Below are positions 21,021-32,531 of a stretch of 64,000 nt of DNA, piece after piece. The translations under genes were made by a program, and so were the position numbers. A model generated the notes under the pieces. That model was not told the origin of the DNA and ran no database searches. It saw nothing but the letters and a program-made list of their open reading frames with translations. Origin of the DNA: Symbiodinium natans (taxonomy: Eukaryota; Sar; Dinophyceae; Suessiales; Symbiodiniaceae); NCBI GenBank assembly GCA_905221605.1, contig CAJNDS010002458.1, positions 1-64,000 of the forward strand, read 5' to 3'. How positions within the stretch are numbered: position 1 is the stretch's first letter; each line of letters starts with the position of its first letter.

Positions 21021-21128
21021 AGGTACTTTGGGCCCGGGGGTCCCGGGTGCAGGGCAGATCCCGAAAGTCCCCACGCCGCGATCCCGGATCGCGTCTCGAG
21101 CCCTCTCCTGCGAGCGTTCACACCCTTG
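21021..21128 (+). CDS. Possible exon, GC-rich
   Basis: Follows CCCTAAACCCTTCTTCAG. All frames are open; the one in phase reads RYFGPGGPGCRADPESPHAA then IPDRVSSPLLRAFT. It stops being credible at the ATATAT tract (21146). Confidence 0.3.
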
Positions 21129-21364
21129 GGGTCCATGTACCTATGTATATATATATATATATATTTTTTTTTATTATTTGTATATTTGCTTATTTATATA
21201 TTGATTTATTTATTTCATTTATTTACTTATTTGTTTATATGTACATATGTATATATATATATATATATATGGTACCCCCCCCCCCAAGTACCTAGGTCTC
21301 ATTTTCTTCCCTGTCTCAGGTACCGGCCTCAGATGACTTGCCTCTTGTAGGGTTTAGGGTTTAG

Positions 21365-23230
21365 GAGTGAAAGTGCTGTACTGTCCCTAAAAAACCAATC
21401 CCAGAAGCTGAAAGTGCTGTACTGTCCCTAAAAAACCTAAAAAACCAATTCTGGAGGCCTATCAAGACAGGCCCTCCTCAAAAGATTGGTTTTTTAGGGA
21501 CAGTACGGCACTTCGAAGGCCTGAGGTGCTGAAAGTGCTGTACTGTCCCTCAAAAACCAATCCCAGAAGCAGAAAGTGCTGCACTGTCCCTAAAAAACCT
21601 AAAAAACCAATTCTGGTGGCCTATACAGACAGGCCCTCTTCCAAAGATTGGTTTTTTAGGGACAGTACGGCACTTTGAAGGCCTGAGGTGCTGAAAGTGC
21701 TGTACTGTTCCTAAAAAACCAATCCCAGAAGCAGAAAGTGCCGTACTGTCCCTAAAAAACCTAAAAAACCAATTCTGGTGGCCTATACAGACAGGCCCTC
21801 TTCCAAAGATTGGTTTTTTAGGGACAGTACGGCACTTTGAAGGCCTGAGGTGCTGAAAGTGCTGTACTGTCCCTAAAAAACCAATCTTTTCGTGAGGGTC
21901 TACCTGTATAGGCCTCCAGAATTGGTTTTTTAGGTTTTTTAGGGACAGTACGGCACTTTCTGCTTCTGGGATTGGTTTTTTAGGGACAGTACGGCACTTT
22001 GAAGGCCTGAGGTGCTGAAAGTGCTGTACTGTCCCTAAAAAACCAATCTTTTCGTGAGGGTCTACCTGTATAGGCCTCCAGAATTGGTTTTTTAGGTTTT
22101 TTAGGGACAGTACGGCACTTTCTGCTTCTGGGATTGGTTTTTTAGGGACAGTACGGCACTTCGAAGGCCTGAGGTCCTGAAAGTGCTGTACTGTCCCTAA
22201 AAAACCAATCCCAGAAGCAGAAAGTGCTGTACTGTCCCTAAAAAACCTAAAAAACCAATTCTGGTGGCCTATACAGACAGGCCCTCTTCCAAAGATTGGT
22301 TTTTTAGGGACAGTACGGCACTTTGAAGGCCTGAGGTGCTGAAAGTGCTGTACTGTCCCTAAAAACCAATCCCAGAAGCAGAAAGTGCCGTACTGTCCCT
22401 AAAAAACCTAAAAAACCAATTCTGGTGGCCTATACAGACAGGCCCTCTTCCAAAGATTGGTTTTTTAGGGACAGTGCGGCACTTTGAAGGCCTGAGGTGC
22501 TGAAAGTGCTGTACTGTCCCTAAAAAACCAATCTTTTCGTGAGGGTCTACCTGTATAGGCCTCCAGAATTGGTTTTTTAGGTTTTTTAGGGACAGTACGG
22601 CACTTTCTGCTTCTGGGATTGGTTTTTTAGGGACAGTGCGGCACTTTGAAGGCCTGAGGTGCTGAAAGTGCTGTACTGTCCCTAAAAAACCAATCTTTTC
22701 GTGATTGTCTACCTGTATAGGCCTCCAGAATTGGTTTTGTAGGTTTTTTAGGGACAGTACGGCACTTTCTGCTTCTGGGATTGGTTTTTTAGGGACAGTG
22801 CGGCACTTTGAAGGCCTGAGGTGCTGAAAGTGCTGTGCTGTCCCGAAAAAACCAATCTTTTCGTGAGGGTCTACCTGTATAGGCCTCCAGAATTGGTTTT
22901 TTAGGTTTTGTAGGGACAGTACGGCACTTTATGTTTATGGGATAGCTTTTTTAGGGACAGTACAGCACTTTGAGGGTCTGAGGTGCTGAAAGTGCTGTGC
23001 TGTCCCTAAAAAACCAATCTTTTGAAGAGGGGCTGCCTGTACAGGTCCCCAGAATTGGTTTTTTAGGTTTTTTAGGGACAGTACAGCGTTTTCCGCTTCT
23101 GGGATTGCTTTGTTAGGGACAGTACAGCACTTTCAGCCCTTCAGATCCCCAAAGTGCTGTACTGTCCCTAAAAAGCCAATCTTTTCGTGACGGCCTGCCT
23201 TGTAATTATAGGCCTCCAGAATTGGTTTTT
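21365..23230. repeat. Array of about 34 palindromic arms
   Basis: The arm (GTACTGTCCCTAAAAAACC and its complement) recurs about 34 times, alternately direct and inverted, with three kinds of spacer: CAGAAGCAGAAAG, CTGGTGGCCTATACAGACAG and GAAGGCCTGAGGTGCTG. Neighbouring arms form hairpins of about 34 bp. Units of about 320 bp are themselves repeated. Looks like serial amplification of an inverted-repeat element. No coding frame. Confidence 0.95.
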
Positions 23231-24300
23231 GCTTGTTCAAAGAGCACAGTTCAGCAGCAATAAAGCTAATTCAACTATTTGTTAAAAACTGTGATGTAAG
23301 TAACATTTTATCTAATCGATGTAATGCCTAGATGACGCGACGAGGTCAAGTTTCCTGATAAGTAGGCTTTAATTAATCTAATTTGCTTTACAACTATCAC
23401 TCATTGAGTCTGGTTGAGGTTGAAGTAAAAAAAGGATAGACATTTAGTTAGTTGAATGCTATCTACCTCTTAGAATAAGAAACTAAATGTAGTTTTTTCT
23501 TGGGAAGGCCTATTAAAGTATTCGTTTAAAGTAATTAATCTAGTCAGGCTGAACCAATTGAGTTGTTGTTAAGGATCGTGGCTTGTTTAATTTAAATTAT
23601 CGAATTCGTTTAGTTAAGGGTATACTAATTAGTTTCATTCATTTGCTTCACCTTTAAGTAAACTAAATCCACAATTGAAATGATTTTGACTAGGGTAATA
23701 TCAGCAAACAAAAGGCCGTAGTTACTGTTCTTAGTAAGTTTAGTTCATTGAATTCCTTTAGTTAATTATTGGTCTACGAACTCAATTTATTTACTTAACC
23801 CTTCAGAAGACTAATCAAATTGTTGGAAAGACTTTACGTATGTTATTTTCCAGAAACGAAAAACTTTAGTTAAATTAAGTACTGTGCTTGTTCACGAAAA
23901 GAAGAAGGAACATGTTTTAGCTCATTCAATGAATGCTTAAGTGAAGCCATTAGGTCAGGTTCCCTATTACGCATTATGTTTTAATTAATGTAGTGTATGA
24001 ACAAGTTTAATTACAGGCCTGTCTTTTCTAGCACAGAAGCAAAAACACCTTCAGAAGACTAATCAAACTGTTGGAAAGACTGTACGTATGTTATTTTCCA
24101 GAAACGAAAAAGTTTAGTTAAATAAAGTACTGTGCTTGTTCACGAAAAGAAGAAGGAACATGTTTTCGCTCATTCAATGAATGCTTAAGTGAAGCCACTA
24201 GGTCAGGTTCCCTATTACGCATTATGTTTTAATTAATGTAGTGTATGAACAAGTTTAATTACAGGCCTGTCTTTTCTAGCACAGAAGCAAAAACACGTGT
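23231..24300. other. AT-rich island without telomere repeats
   Basis: About 1 kb of sequence far richer in A+T than its surroundings, full of TTAGTT, TTAATTAA and TTCATTGA motifs. No open frame over 60 codons. Composition and lack of telomere-like repeats suggest separate origin, possibly a decayed transposon or transferred segment. Confidence 0.7.
23801..24296. repeat. 248-bp tandem duplication
   Basis: Copy 1 23801-24048, copy 2 24049-24296, both starting CTTCAGAAGACTAATCAAA and ending GCAAAAACAC. Only a few substitutions separate them, so the duplication is recent. Confidence 0.95.
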
Positions 24301-24440
24301 AACATGATTCCGTCGCACGCCGTGTTGCACTGCTTGCTGCGTCTGTCGCCTATGTGGTGGGCAGTATCCTCCATTCCGTTCATGCGATTCAAAAAACACG
24401 TTTTTTTGTAAATCCTACGAAAAACACACTCTTTTTTAAG
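24300..24440 (+). CDS. Possible short coding block
   Basis: Reads ARRVALLAASVAYVVGSILH then SVHAIQKTRFFVN, open to a stop at 24438-24440. A second frame starting at an ATG is also open. No clear acceptor beyond AGCACAG at the duplication edge; may be chance. Confidence 0.2.
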
Positions 24441-24514
24441 TAAAACCTAGGCGCTACGGGGGGGGGGTAGCATATATATATATATATATATGTGTGTGTT
24501 TTGTTTTTTTGTTG

Positions 24515-24645
24515 TATATACTTGGGCCCTCAAGCTACTATACGGGAGCCCCCTGTAAGGAGCAAGTAGATACGACATAGGTGCATGCACCCGAAGCTTG
24601 AGGGCCCAACTCTAAAAAGAGTATGTAGGCACATGGGCCCTCAGG
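24515..24645. mobile_element. Family A-like MITE
   Basis: Inner arms GGGCCCTCAAGCT and AGCTTGAGGGCCC pair with each other, and the outer end GGCACATGGGCCC matches family A ends. It lies next to an AT dinucleotide run and a TG tract. Confidence 0.6.
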
Positions 24646-25721
24646 GACAGCTCGGTTTGGTTCACACGAAAAGCCTAAACCCTAAACCCTAAACCCTAAA
24701 CCCTAAACCCTAAACCCTAAACCCTAAACCATAGGAAAAGCCAAGCCCTTGGCGAACGCCGATGCATCTCACACTTATGGCGTAGCTGTGACCCCCCTCT
24801 CCACGCACAATTCCCCTTGGCATTGTAACCTGGGCAAGTTTTGGGGTAGAAAGAAAAGTCGCTAGGCAAGGTTTAGTCCCCCAAACCCCAGAACCCATAG
24901 CAAATCCCGAAGTAAGTAAAGTTGCTAAGTGGATTCCAAGTAGTTGGACGTTCACGGGTCATTCAGTTAGAAGCAGGGCTTTTAAAAGGGGCAGCTCTCG
25001 TTATCAACCCTAAACTGTGAACCTTATAAACCCCAAGCCAGGCCTCAAAGCACAAACTTTCATCTTAACACCCCCCCCCCTCAAAAAAAAAGAAGAAGGT
25101 CCTCAAGACACGGGCCCTGCTCCCAAACACCGTTAGGTTTTTTTTTTTTTTTGGGGGGGGGGGGGGGGTCAGGTTTTTGAGTTTGCGGATTTAGGGCTAG
25201 GGTATGCGGGGTTCTTTACCCTTAGGGTGGAACCATGGGCCCTTAGTATGGCCCCAAGCGCCCATACTCGGGACCTTAGAAGGTTTCGGGGTTTAGAACT
25301 GACGACTTGAGACATTTGGGCTTCGGGATTTAGGGCCTAGGGTTTAGGGGGTTGGTTTCCCCACCAATGAAGAACCTGTAGGTATAGCTGTGGGGCTGAC
25401 GGTTTGGGGTTGGCGGGTCTGAAGGTTCAGGGTCTGAGGGTTTGGGGTTTGGGGTTCAGGGTTTAGGGTTTAGAGTTTAGAGTTTAGGGCTTAGGGTTTA
25501 GGATTATTAGGGTTTAGGGTTTAGGGTTTAGGGTTTAGGGCTACGGCTCTGAGGGTTCAGTGCTTGTGCTTGCACAGGCATTCAGATCTCTTGAAAGCTG
25601 GCCCTCGAGCCGGACTGGCGCCTTGTGCAGCAGAAGCCCTAAACCCTAAACCCTAAACCCCAAACCCTAAACTCTAAACCCTAAGCCCTAAGCCCTGAGC
25701 CCTAAACCCTGGTTTCGGTGT

Positions 25722-25938
25722 TGGGATGTTCCCCCTTATACTAACAATCCTTAGTAAACCCTAAACCCTCAACCCGAAACCCATAGTGCCCCCTATTATA
25801 ATTTCTATTGAATAGGGATCATAACCGGGGGCACTGTGGGTTTCGGGTTTAGGGTTTTGGTTTGGCATGTTCCCCCTTAATTGTACTAGCAGTCCTTAGT
25901 AGGCAATATGGTGAGTATAAGGAGGAACATCCCAACCC
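25722..25938. mobile_element. Two nested family D MITEs with telomere insertion
   Basis: GGGATGTTCCCCCTTATACT at 25727 and GCATGTTCCCCCTTAATTGT at 25864, with closing TATAAGGAGGAACATCCC at 25916. CCCTAAA and TTTAGGG tracts lie inside the composite. Confidence 0.6.
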
Positions 25939-26137
25939 CTAAACCCTGAACCCTAAACCCTGTGAAGTTCTTGGCCAGAGCCAAAAGTATAGCCTTATGG
26001 CTGCAGGTCTTCGTAGCCCAGGGGCTTCCCTAAACTCCGCACGCTCAGCCTGAACCCTACTTGGAGGTTTCAGGGTTATTAGAACCCAATTGTAGGGGTT
26101 TAGGGTTTTGGGTTCAGGGTTTGGGGTTTAGGGTTTT

Positions 26138-26270
26138 GGGTTATCACTGCACTTTTAATACTTATACTCATAACCCACTGACAAGCCCCTTAAGTGCCCC
26201 GAATATGGTTATCATGGGGTTATAAGAACTTCAGTTAAGAAGTACCATGAACCTCCAAGTAAACCATAAA
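26138..26270. mobile_element. Family C MITE
   Basis: CACTGCACTTTTAATACTTA...AAGTACCATGAACCTCCAAG; interior ACCCACTGACAAGCCCCTTAA as in other copies. Confidence 0.65.
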
Positions 26271-26455
26271 CCTGAAAGCTTGTCTCCAAATCTTTAGCCC
26301 GAGATTCTGCGCGCGGAAGCTTGCGTGCTGCACCCTAAACAGCCTAGACCCTAAACCTCATAAGCCCTGAAGCTTCTGCCCTAAACTCTCAACTCTGAAC
26401 TCTAAACCCTAAACCCTAACCACTAAACCCTAAACCCTAACCCTCAACCCCAAAG

Positions 26456-26528
26456 ACGACGAGGTGCCTGGAACACAGGCCCGGCCGCCAGTGGCCCAGG
26501 CGCTGCACGTGCGCCTGCGCAGGACCTT
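26456..26528 (+). CDS. Model 2 exon, acidic then basic
   Basis: CCCTAAACCC...CCAAAG|AC; reads DDEVPGTQARPPVAQALHVR then LRRT plus two bases, ending ACCTT|GGACTTAGGG. Third codon positions are almost all G or C. First exon of the best-linked chain: phase joins to 27828 under GG-AG splicing. Confidence 0.6.
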
Positions 26529-26997
26529 GGACTTAGGGCCTAGGGTTTAGGGTTTTGGGTGCGGTTGAAGGTTCATGAGTTCTTCCCCTGAGTAAGGTTA
26601 GAACTACTGGCACAAAAACTAATTCCCCTAGAGCCTCAACCTGGGCCCTACTTGGAAGCCCACGTATCTAGCCACGGGCCTGCAGCCTCCAGGTAGGGCT
26701 CAGCGAGGGTTTAAAGGGCCCCCCCCCCCCCTGCACTGCCACAGGAAAAAGCAGAGCCTGCGATCGAGCGAGCGAGTGAGGAAGTACAGTAAACAGAAAA
26801 GACGCGCCCCGCGGCAAGAGCAACAACAACAAAATGCGCCCCACAGCAACATTAAAGAACGTCACGGTCACCACCCTTAGCCCCTGAGCATCTAAGATAA
26901 CCCTGAAGCCAGAGACCCGCAAATCTGAAGCGAAACGCTTCGGCTGCGTAGCACAGGCCCGGTATGTGCAGAGCTGCAGCGGCACCTATTGAATTTT

Positions 26998-27112
26998 CCT
27001 TAAGGGTCCATGTACCTAAATAGGGAATGCTTGATCCTTAAAGTACCTCCTATATAGGGACTTTGGGGGGCCAAGTATAGAATAATGAATAATGAGGTAC
27101 ATGGACCCGTAG
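26998..27112. mobile_element. Family A MITE, well preserved
   Basis: AAGGGTCCATGTACCTAAATAGG...GAGGTACATGGACCC, interior CTTTGGGGGGCCAAGTATAG. Preceded by a poly-C tract and a minus-strand open frame of 105 codons (26668-26985) without splice or start support. Confidence 0.75.
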
Positions 27113-27429
27113 ACCCTCGACCCTAAACCCTAAACCCTAAACCCTAAACCCTAAACCCTAAACCCTATAAACCCTAAACCCTAAACAAGCATAGAACGCC
27201 TCCAAAAACCACATGGGAGCGCAGATCACAGCTGTCAGGGCCGCCTGACTTGCCCCCAGTGCTCCCCTAAACCCTAAACCCTAAACCCTAAACCCTAAAC
27301 CCTAAAAACTGGGACCCAGCTGGTTCTTAGTCTCTACTATGTGCTGAAGAACCCCCCCCCAAAGAAAAAAAACTAGAAATCATAATCCCTATATTCCCCT
27401 TATAAGGAAGATTTGTTGTTTTATTAATT

Positions 27430-27561
27430 TCACTGTTGTTTTTTTGGGGGGGCAGAGAAGGCCCTTATTATCTTTCTGTTTGGGTGTTTAGGTTCCCTTA
27501 CATGAGCCCCTTTAAATCAGAAAGGGCACCCATTGTATTCCTAGGTTACTTTGGGTCTGGC
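27430..27561. mobile_element. Family B MITE beside family K
   Basis: 27335-27440 carries GAACCCCCCC...TTTTTTTGGGGGGGC (family K); it runs directly into GAAGGCCCTTATTATC...TACTTTGGGTCTGG (family B). Confidence 0.55.
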
Positions 27562-27827
27562 CCTAAACCCTGAACCCTGAACTCTGAGCTCTGAACCCTG
27601 AACCCTGAACCCTGAACCCTGAACCCTAAACCCTAAACCCTGAACCCTGAACCCTGAACCCTGACCCTAAACCCTAAACCCTCAACCCTAAACCCTGAAC
27701 CCTGAACCCTGAACCCTGAACCCTGAACCCTGACCCTAAACCCTAAACCCTCAAGCCTAAACCCCAAACCCCAAACCCTGAACCCTGAACCCTGAAGCCC
27801 AAGCTCCCAAATACCCAAAGTTGGAAA

Positions 27828-27890
27828 GGACAATCGGCGGACAAGATGGGGTGCCGGCAGACGAAGAGATGCTGCGGGCAGGGCCCCCGG
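27828..27890 (+). CDS. Model 2 exon, acidic
   Basis: GTTGGAAAG|G ACA; reads TIGGQDGVPADEEMLRAGPP plus two bases, ending CCGGA|GGTCTG. Read as GT-AG, the next exon would meet TGA after seven codons; as GG-AG it stays open. Confidence 0.6.
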
Positions 27891-28599
27891 AGGTCTGTTT
27901 AGGGTTTAGGGTTTAGGGTTTAGGGCTTAGGGCTTAGGGCTTAGGGTTTAGGGCTAGGGTTTAGGATGGTTTAGGGTTTAGGGTTCAGGTTTTGGTGAAA
28001 GGTTTCGGGAAGGATGGTTCAAGGTTTAAGGCTCTTGGGGGATGTTTGGAAGGATGGCTTAGGGTGTGGGATGTTGGAGACGGGCCAGCACCTTCCCCTC
28101 AAGGGATTTAGGAGTTCAGAGTCGCACCCCACAGGAGGTACCCCTAAGAGGTTCCCTGAATGCACTCCTAATATGGCCCTGATATTCTCTTAGAGGACCC
28201 AAGGTACAACCTTCGGGGCCCCAGGTAGAGTCCTATGATCTTCCCCCTCCCCCTCCCCCCCTTGCAGAATTTTGCTTCCTTAGTTGCCATTCTTGGGCCG
28301 ACACCCGTCCAGATTGCTTGTTTCCTATAAGAAGTCACCTGTAGAACATGTCCAACGGTGCCTCCCTGAGCATGTTGTCCTGCAACCCTAAACCCTAAAC
28401 CGAAACCCTAACCCCTACAAACCCTAAACCCTGAGCCCTCGCTAATAAACCACACGACCCTGAACATACAAGTCTCAAAGAAGCACACCCCTGAACCCTT
28501 GAACCCCTAAGTGCCTTCTTTAATTCAAGGGGCATTCGAGCGTCTGAGTCAGACTCTCAGTCCCACACTATCCCCCTAAACCTTAAACCGTAAACCCTA

Positions 28600-28735
28600 A
28601 ACCCCCGAAACGCCCCTAAACCCCCTCAAGCCCCCTAAGCCCCCTAAGCCCCCTAAACCCCCTAAACCCCCTAAACCACCCTAAACCCCCTAAACCCCTA
28701 AACCCCCTTAACCCCCTAAACCCCCTATAAACCCT
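28600..28735 (-). repeat. CCCCCTAAR variant array
   Basis: Eight- and nine-base units CCCCTAAG, CCCCTAAA and CCCCCTAAA, showing drift in repeat length as well as sequence. Confidence 0.85.
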
Positions 28736-28749
28736 AAACTCAACTTCAG

Positions 28750-28800
28750 AGCCTCCGAAGACTATCCGGGTGAACGCTTTGCAGCCAGACGTGGGCTCGA
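28750..28800 (+). CDS. Model 2 exon
   Basis: AAACTCAACTTCAG|A; reads ASEDYPGERFAARRGL plus two bases, ending CTCGA|GGTCGG. Links in phase to the exons at 27828 and 30674 by GG-AG removal. Confidence 0.55.
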
Positions 28801-29243
28801 GGTCGGGTCTGCGCGCCCAGCCCTCTAAGCCCTAAACTCTTAAACTCTGAGCCCTAAACCATAAACCCTAAACTCCAAACCTAAACTTGGGATTATGGTT
28901 TTGGGGCCTCTGAATCCTCAACATAGAGAGCCGAACAGGTCGTGAAGATTCGAATTTCTCAGTCCCTACACTGGGGTCTCTCATTCCCGGGGACCCTCAG
29001 AACCTAGACCCTACAGTGAACCATCCCAAGGCCTGGATTGCAAACCCTATCGTGCAGAAGCTAAACAAGAAGAGGCCTCAACTTAACCCTAAACTCTAAA
29101 CCCTGCAACCTAGTTATTCGTGATAGTAAAACCCAAAACACAAAGCCTAAACCTTAAACCCTAAACTCTCATCCCTAAGCCCGAACCCTAAACCCTGAGC
29201 CCTAAGCCCTAAACCCTAAACCCTCAACCCTAAACCCCCCCAA

Positions 29244-29332
29244 ATGGATGGATTCTTCCGTGGTCACCCCTCGCCTTCTTTTGCCCGTGGTGGCCGTTGC
29301 CGCCCACTGGCACCCGGGCCTGGTTTTTCACA
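29244..29332 (+). CDS. Possible exon with start codons, alternative first exon
   Basis: CCCCCCCAAATGGATGGATTC has two overlapping ATGs. The frame from 29248 reads MDSSVVTPRLLLPVVAVAAH, like a signal peptide; the one from 29244 reads MDGFFRGHPSPSFARGGRC. No acceptor precedes it, so it would be a first exon. The chain 28750 to 30674 skips it. Confidence 0.25.
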
Positions 29333-29853
29333 GGTTTAGGGTTTAGGGTCTTGGGCTTAGGGCTTAGGGTTTAGGGTCTAGGGTTTATTGTTTAGGGGTT
29401 GGTTTTCCGTTTCTTAGTTTGGTATGTTTTCTTTTGGGGTACGGGGGGGGGGGGGGGTGTGATTTTGGGTTTAGGGTTTAGGGTTTGGCTTATTTAGGGC
29501 TTTTGGGTTTTGGGTTATGAGGCTTTCTGGAATGTTAGATCCTAGGGTTTGGGGTTAACCCCAAATCTATGGGATCGAGAGTTTGCGTTTTTTGGTTTGA
29601 CATGGCACGCAGGGTTGACTACCTCGATCTAGGACCATTTCAGGCGGGCGGTTTCCCCCATGCTTAGTAATCTAAGACTTAGGATTTAGGTCTTCGGGTG
29701 TAGGGCCTTCGGGCCCAATATAACCCTTGGATAACCCTTCGTGCCAATGTTTAACTGTTTTTTTCTGAAGTTCGGATGTCTTCGCAATGAGTTGTTAGAA
29801 AACACAGAGCACAATGCTAGTGTTCAGCTACCTAAACCCTAAACCCTAAACCG

Positions 29854-30108
29854 ATGCAAGTGGGAAAGAAGAGGATGGTGCAGGAGGTGCTCCGCCTGCA
29901 GCAACAGCTCCCCCGCCTGCACCAACAGCTCCTCCGCCTGCACCACCTCCTGCTTCAAGCACCAGCTGTAAGACCTCCAGCTCCGGCAGCTGGTCGTTGG
30001 GTATCGCCCGCACAAGGAAGATGTGCCGATGAAAATCTGCGACCAACGATCTTCGTACCAACAGGAGAAGGCATCAGGCTGTTTGCGTTAAGCCGATGTG
30101 CACCCTAA
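29854..30108 (+). CDS. Low-complexity open block (Pro/Ala or Leu/Gln repeat)
   Basis: A 24-bp unit (CCGCCTGCACCAACAGCTCC) repeats about three times. The three readings are a leucine/glutamine coiled-coil-like frame (84 codons, ATG 29854), a proline/alanine linker frame (APPPAPTAPPPAPPPA), and a Gly/Ala-rich minus-strand frame. It lies between CCCTAAA tracts. Could be an alternative exon; the true frame cannot be chosen. Confidence 0.25.
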   Translation: MQVGKKRMVQEVLRLQQQLPRLHQQLLRLHHLLLQAPAVRPPAPAAGRWVSPAQGRCADENLRPTIFVPTGEGIRLFALSRCAP

Positions 30109-30369
30109 ACCCTAAACCCTACGTCTAGGGCCCACTACTTATCCTACAGTACCTGCGCGGAATTATAACCAAAGCACTTACAGGGTTCAGGGCCTGTACA
30201 GTAGGAATCTGGAGACCTGTGCCCACCTGAAACCATGAACAGCCTACACACTTGAAACCCTTCGGGTTTAGGGTTGAGGGTTTAGGGTTTAGGGCTTCGG
30301 GTTCCAAAAGCCCTATACACTTTAGACCCTAAGCCCAAGCCCTACAAGCTTTAAACCCTAAACCCTGAC

Positions 30370-30477
30370 TAGGGCCCAGAGTAGGCCCGTATTCCCTTTG
30401 TTGGGGGGGTTTTGTTTCCCTCATAAGCCCCTCAAAAAGGACCACCCTTTTCATTCCTAGGTTCCTCTTGAGTCTAG
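30370..30477. mobile_element. Family B MITE
   Basis: AGGGCCCAGAGTAGGCCCGT...TTCCTCTTGAGTCTAG, interior CATAAGCCCCTCAAAAAGGACCACCC. CCCTAAA-type variants follow to 30665. Confidence 0.6.
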
Positions 30478-30673
30478 CCCTAAACCCTAAACCCTCAACC
30501 CGAAACCCTAACCCTAAACCCGAAAACCTAAAACCCTAAACTTGAGAAACCCGACACCCTAAACCCGAAACCCTAAACCCTAAACCCTAAACCTCGAACC
30601 CTGAACCCTAGACCCAAACCCCAAACCCCAAACCCTAAACCCCAAAACCTAAACCCTAAACCCTGAACCCAAG

Positions 30674-30742
30674 GTACCTGGCGGTGGACCCCGGCATCGT
30701 GGCAGAGCCCCCCGCGCCCTCAGCGCTTGAGGAGCAGCTGGA
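30674..30742 (+). CDS. Model 2 exon, acidic
   Basis: ACCCAAG|G TAC; reads YLAVDPGIVAEPPAPSALEE then QL plus two bases, ending CTGGA|GGTCGG. The frame is unmistakably biased towards G/C at third positions. GT-AG linkage from 28800 would meet TGA. Confidence 0.65.
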
Positions 30743-31841
30743 GGTCGGCAGGGATTAGGGTTTAGGGTTGAGGGTTTAGGGTTTAGGGTTTAGGGTTTAG
30801 GGTTTTAGTAGTTTAGGGTTTAGGGTTTAGGGTCCCTACTTACTACTTGGAGGTTCGTGGTACTTAAGAACCAATTATAGCCCTACTTGGAGGTTTAGGG
30901 TTTAGGGTAAAGAGTTCTGGGCAGTCTTTTTTGGGGGCAGAGGAGCTATAGGGTCGGGGTTTAGTAATGTACGCAACATAGATCTACTTGTCGAGGGTGT
31001 GTCGGGGTTTAGGGTTTAGGATTTAGGGTTTAGGATTTAGGGTTCGGGTTCAGGGTTTGCAGGTTCCAGGGTTTGGGTTTTGTTGTAAGTCTCGGGCTTC
31101 GGGCTCAGGGTTTCTTGTTACACTACTAGGAGGGCTCAAGCAAGGGCCCCTCAAGAAGGTAAAGCAGGGGCATAAGTGTGAGGCTTTGTGATGCCCTAAA
31201 ACCTCAGCCCCTTTAAAACAACCTCACAGTCTGGGGGTCGGAAAGGTCTCGGGGTTCGGTCTATTCAGGGTTGAGGCAGAGGGCTGGGGGTTCTTCGGGC
31301 TTAAATGTAGCGGGAGGAATCCTAAACCCTAAAACCTAAACCCTGTATAAACCCTTTACTCTAAACCCTAAACCCTAAACCCTAAACCCTAAACCCTAAA
31401 CCCTAACCCTGAGCCCTGAACCCTAACCCTGGTACCCCAGACCCTGCCTATCTCCCCCGCCCGCCCACCCCCGAATGGTAGGGGAAATAGGCCTTACCAA
31501 ACCCTAACCCTGAACCCTGAATCCTAAACCCTAAACCCTACACCCCACACCTACGCCCTAAACCCTAAACCCTAAACCCCAAACCCAAACCCTGAATCCT
31601 GAGCCCTGAATCGGAAGTAGGCCTTACCAACGGTGAACGTCAACGCCATCTGGGACGAACTTCTGCTTAAGGCTCGGGGAGGGCTCCAAAAGCTCAAATT
31701 TCGGGTTTACGGTTTGGGGTTTAGGGTTTCGGGTTTAGAGTGTAGGTTTTTTTTTTGGGGGGGGGAGGGGGGGGGGGGCTACAGGTGGGGTTAGTAAGGT
31801 ATGTGTGTGTATCTCCTGTGAAACGCCTTAAAGCCCAGACC

Positions 31842-31920
31842 TAGGATGTAGGGTTTAGGGTTTAGGGTTTAGGGTTTAGGGTTTAGGGTTTAGGGTTTAG
31901 GGTTTAGGGTTTAGGGTTTA
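31842..31920 (+). repeat. Perfect TTTAGGG array
   Basis: Eleven copies, preceded by poly-T/poly-G (31747-31780). An element with TATAGAAATAGAC-type interior follows (31970-32125) and ends in a family A right end (GGTACATGGACCC). Confidence 0.95.
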
Positions 31921-32241
31921 GACACTTGGGCCTTTAAAGGGGCTCCGATATAGTAGCTAGCTTGACAACCCGGGTATATAAGGGTATTTCCCACAAAAAG
32001 GCTCCCCTAGCATACCCCCAATATGGTATAGTCCTCTATAGGAACCCCCAAAAAGGCTCACCCTATTTTCGGAAACCCCCTATGTATAGAAATAGACACT
32101 CTAAAGGTACATGGACCCTTAGGGTAGGCTCCACGGCCCGTGCTGCCGCGGCCGCCACCGCCGCCTCCAACGCCGGACAAGACGGGCAAGAGACTGAGAC
32201 TCCCTGGAAGCGAGTCCAGGATGCCACTGCGGGCGCCCCAG

Positions 32242-32422
32242 AAAGTTCAGGCGCCAGGCCGTCGCCGATGGCGGCAAGCGCCTGCCCATTGGCAGCCGTG
32301 ACGACTGGTCGGATTGGGTTGACCCTGGCCCGCCCCTTGGCTACCCCGATCCCGATGGCGCCGACGTCGCCGACGACGACTCCGATTCTGATGACCCCGG
32401 CCCCGGCAGTGGCAGTGGTGAC
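32242..32422 (+). CDS. Model 2 exon, long acidic loop
   Basis: GGCGCCCCAG|A; 60 codons, ending GGTGAC|GGTGACC. Reads KFRRQAVADGGKRLPIGSRD, DWSDWVDPGPPLGYPDPDG, ADVADDDSDSDDPGPGSGSG. The Asp/Ser/Gly-rich stretch suggests a disordered acidic linker. Another + frame is open over the block (ATG frame from 31962), but it starts inside a MITE and would not fit the chain. Confidence 0.6.
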
Positions 32423-32531
32423 GGTGACCGGAGCAGAACCCCCCCACCCCCCCCAAGCCCTAAACCCTGAACCCTGAACCCTAAGCCCTAAACCCTGGAC
32501 ACAACAAAAGCTTGTTATTTATGGTTTCTAG

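Noticed and set aside
21047-21350. Two frames through the ATATAT region
   Set aside because: Tyr/Ile/Phe runs come from dinucleotide repeats; no splice or start support.
21365-23230. CRISPR array
   Set aside because: Repeats alternate in orientation, spacers are themselves repeated, and there are no cas genes; it is a palindrome array in a eukaryotic context.
31962-32477. 171-codon open frame starting at 31962 as a single-exon gene
   Set aside because: Its first third runs through a MITE; the alanine/threonine-rich remainder is a shadow of the acidic frame that links in phase with neighbouring exons.
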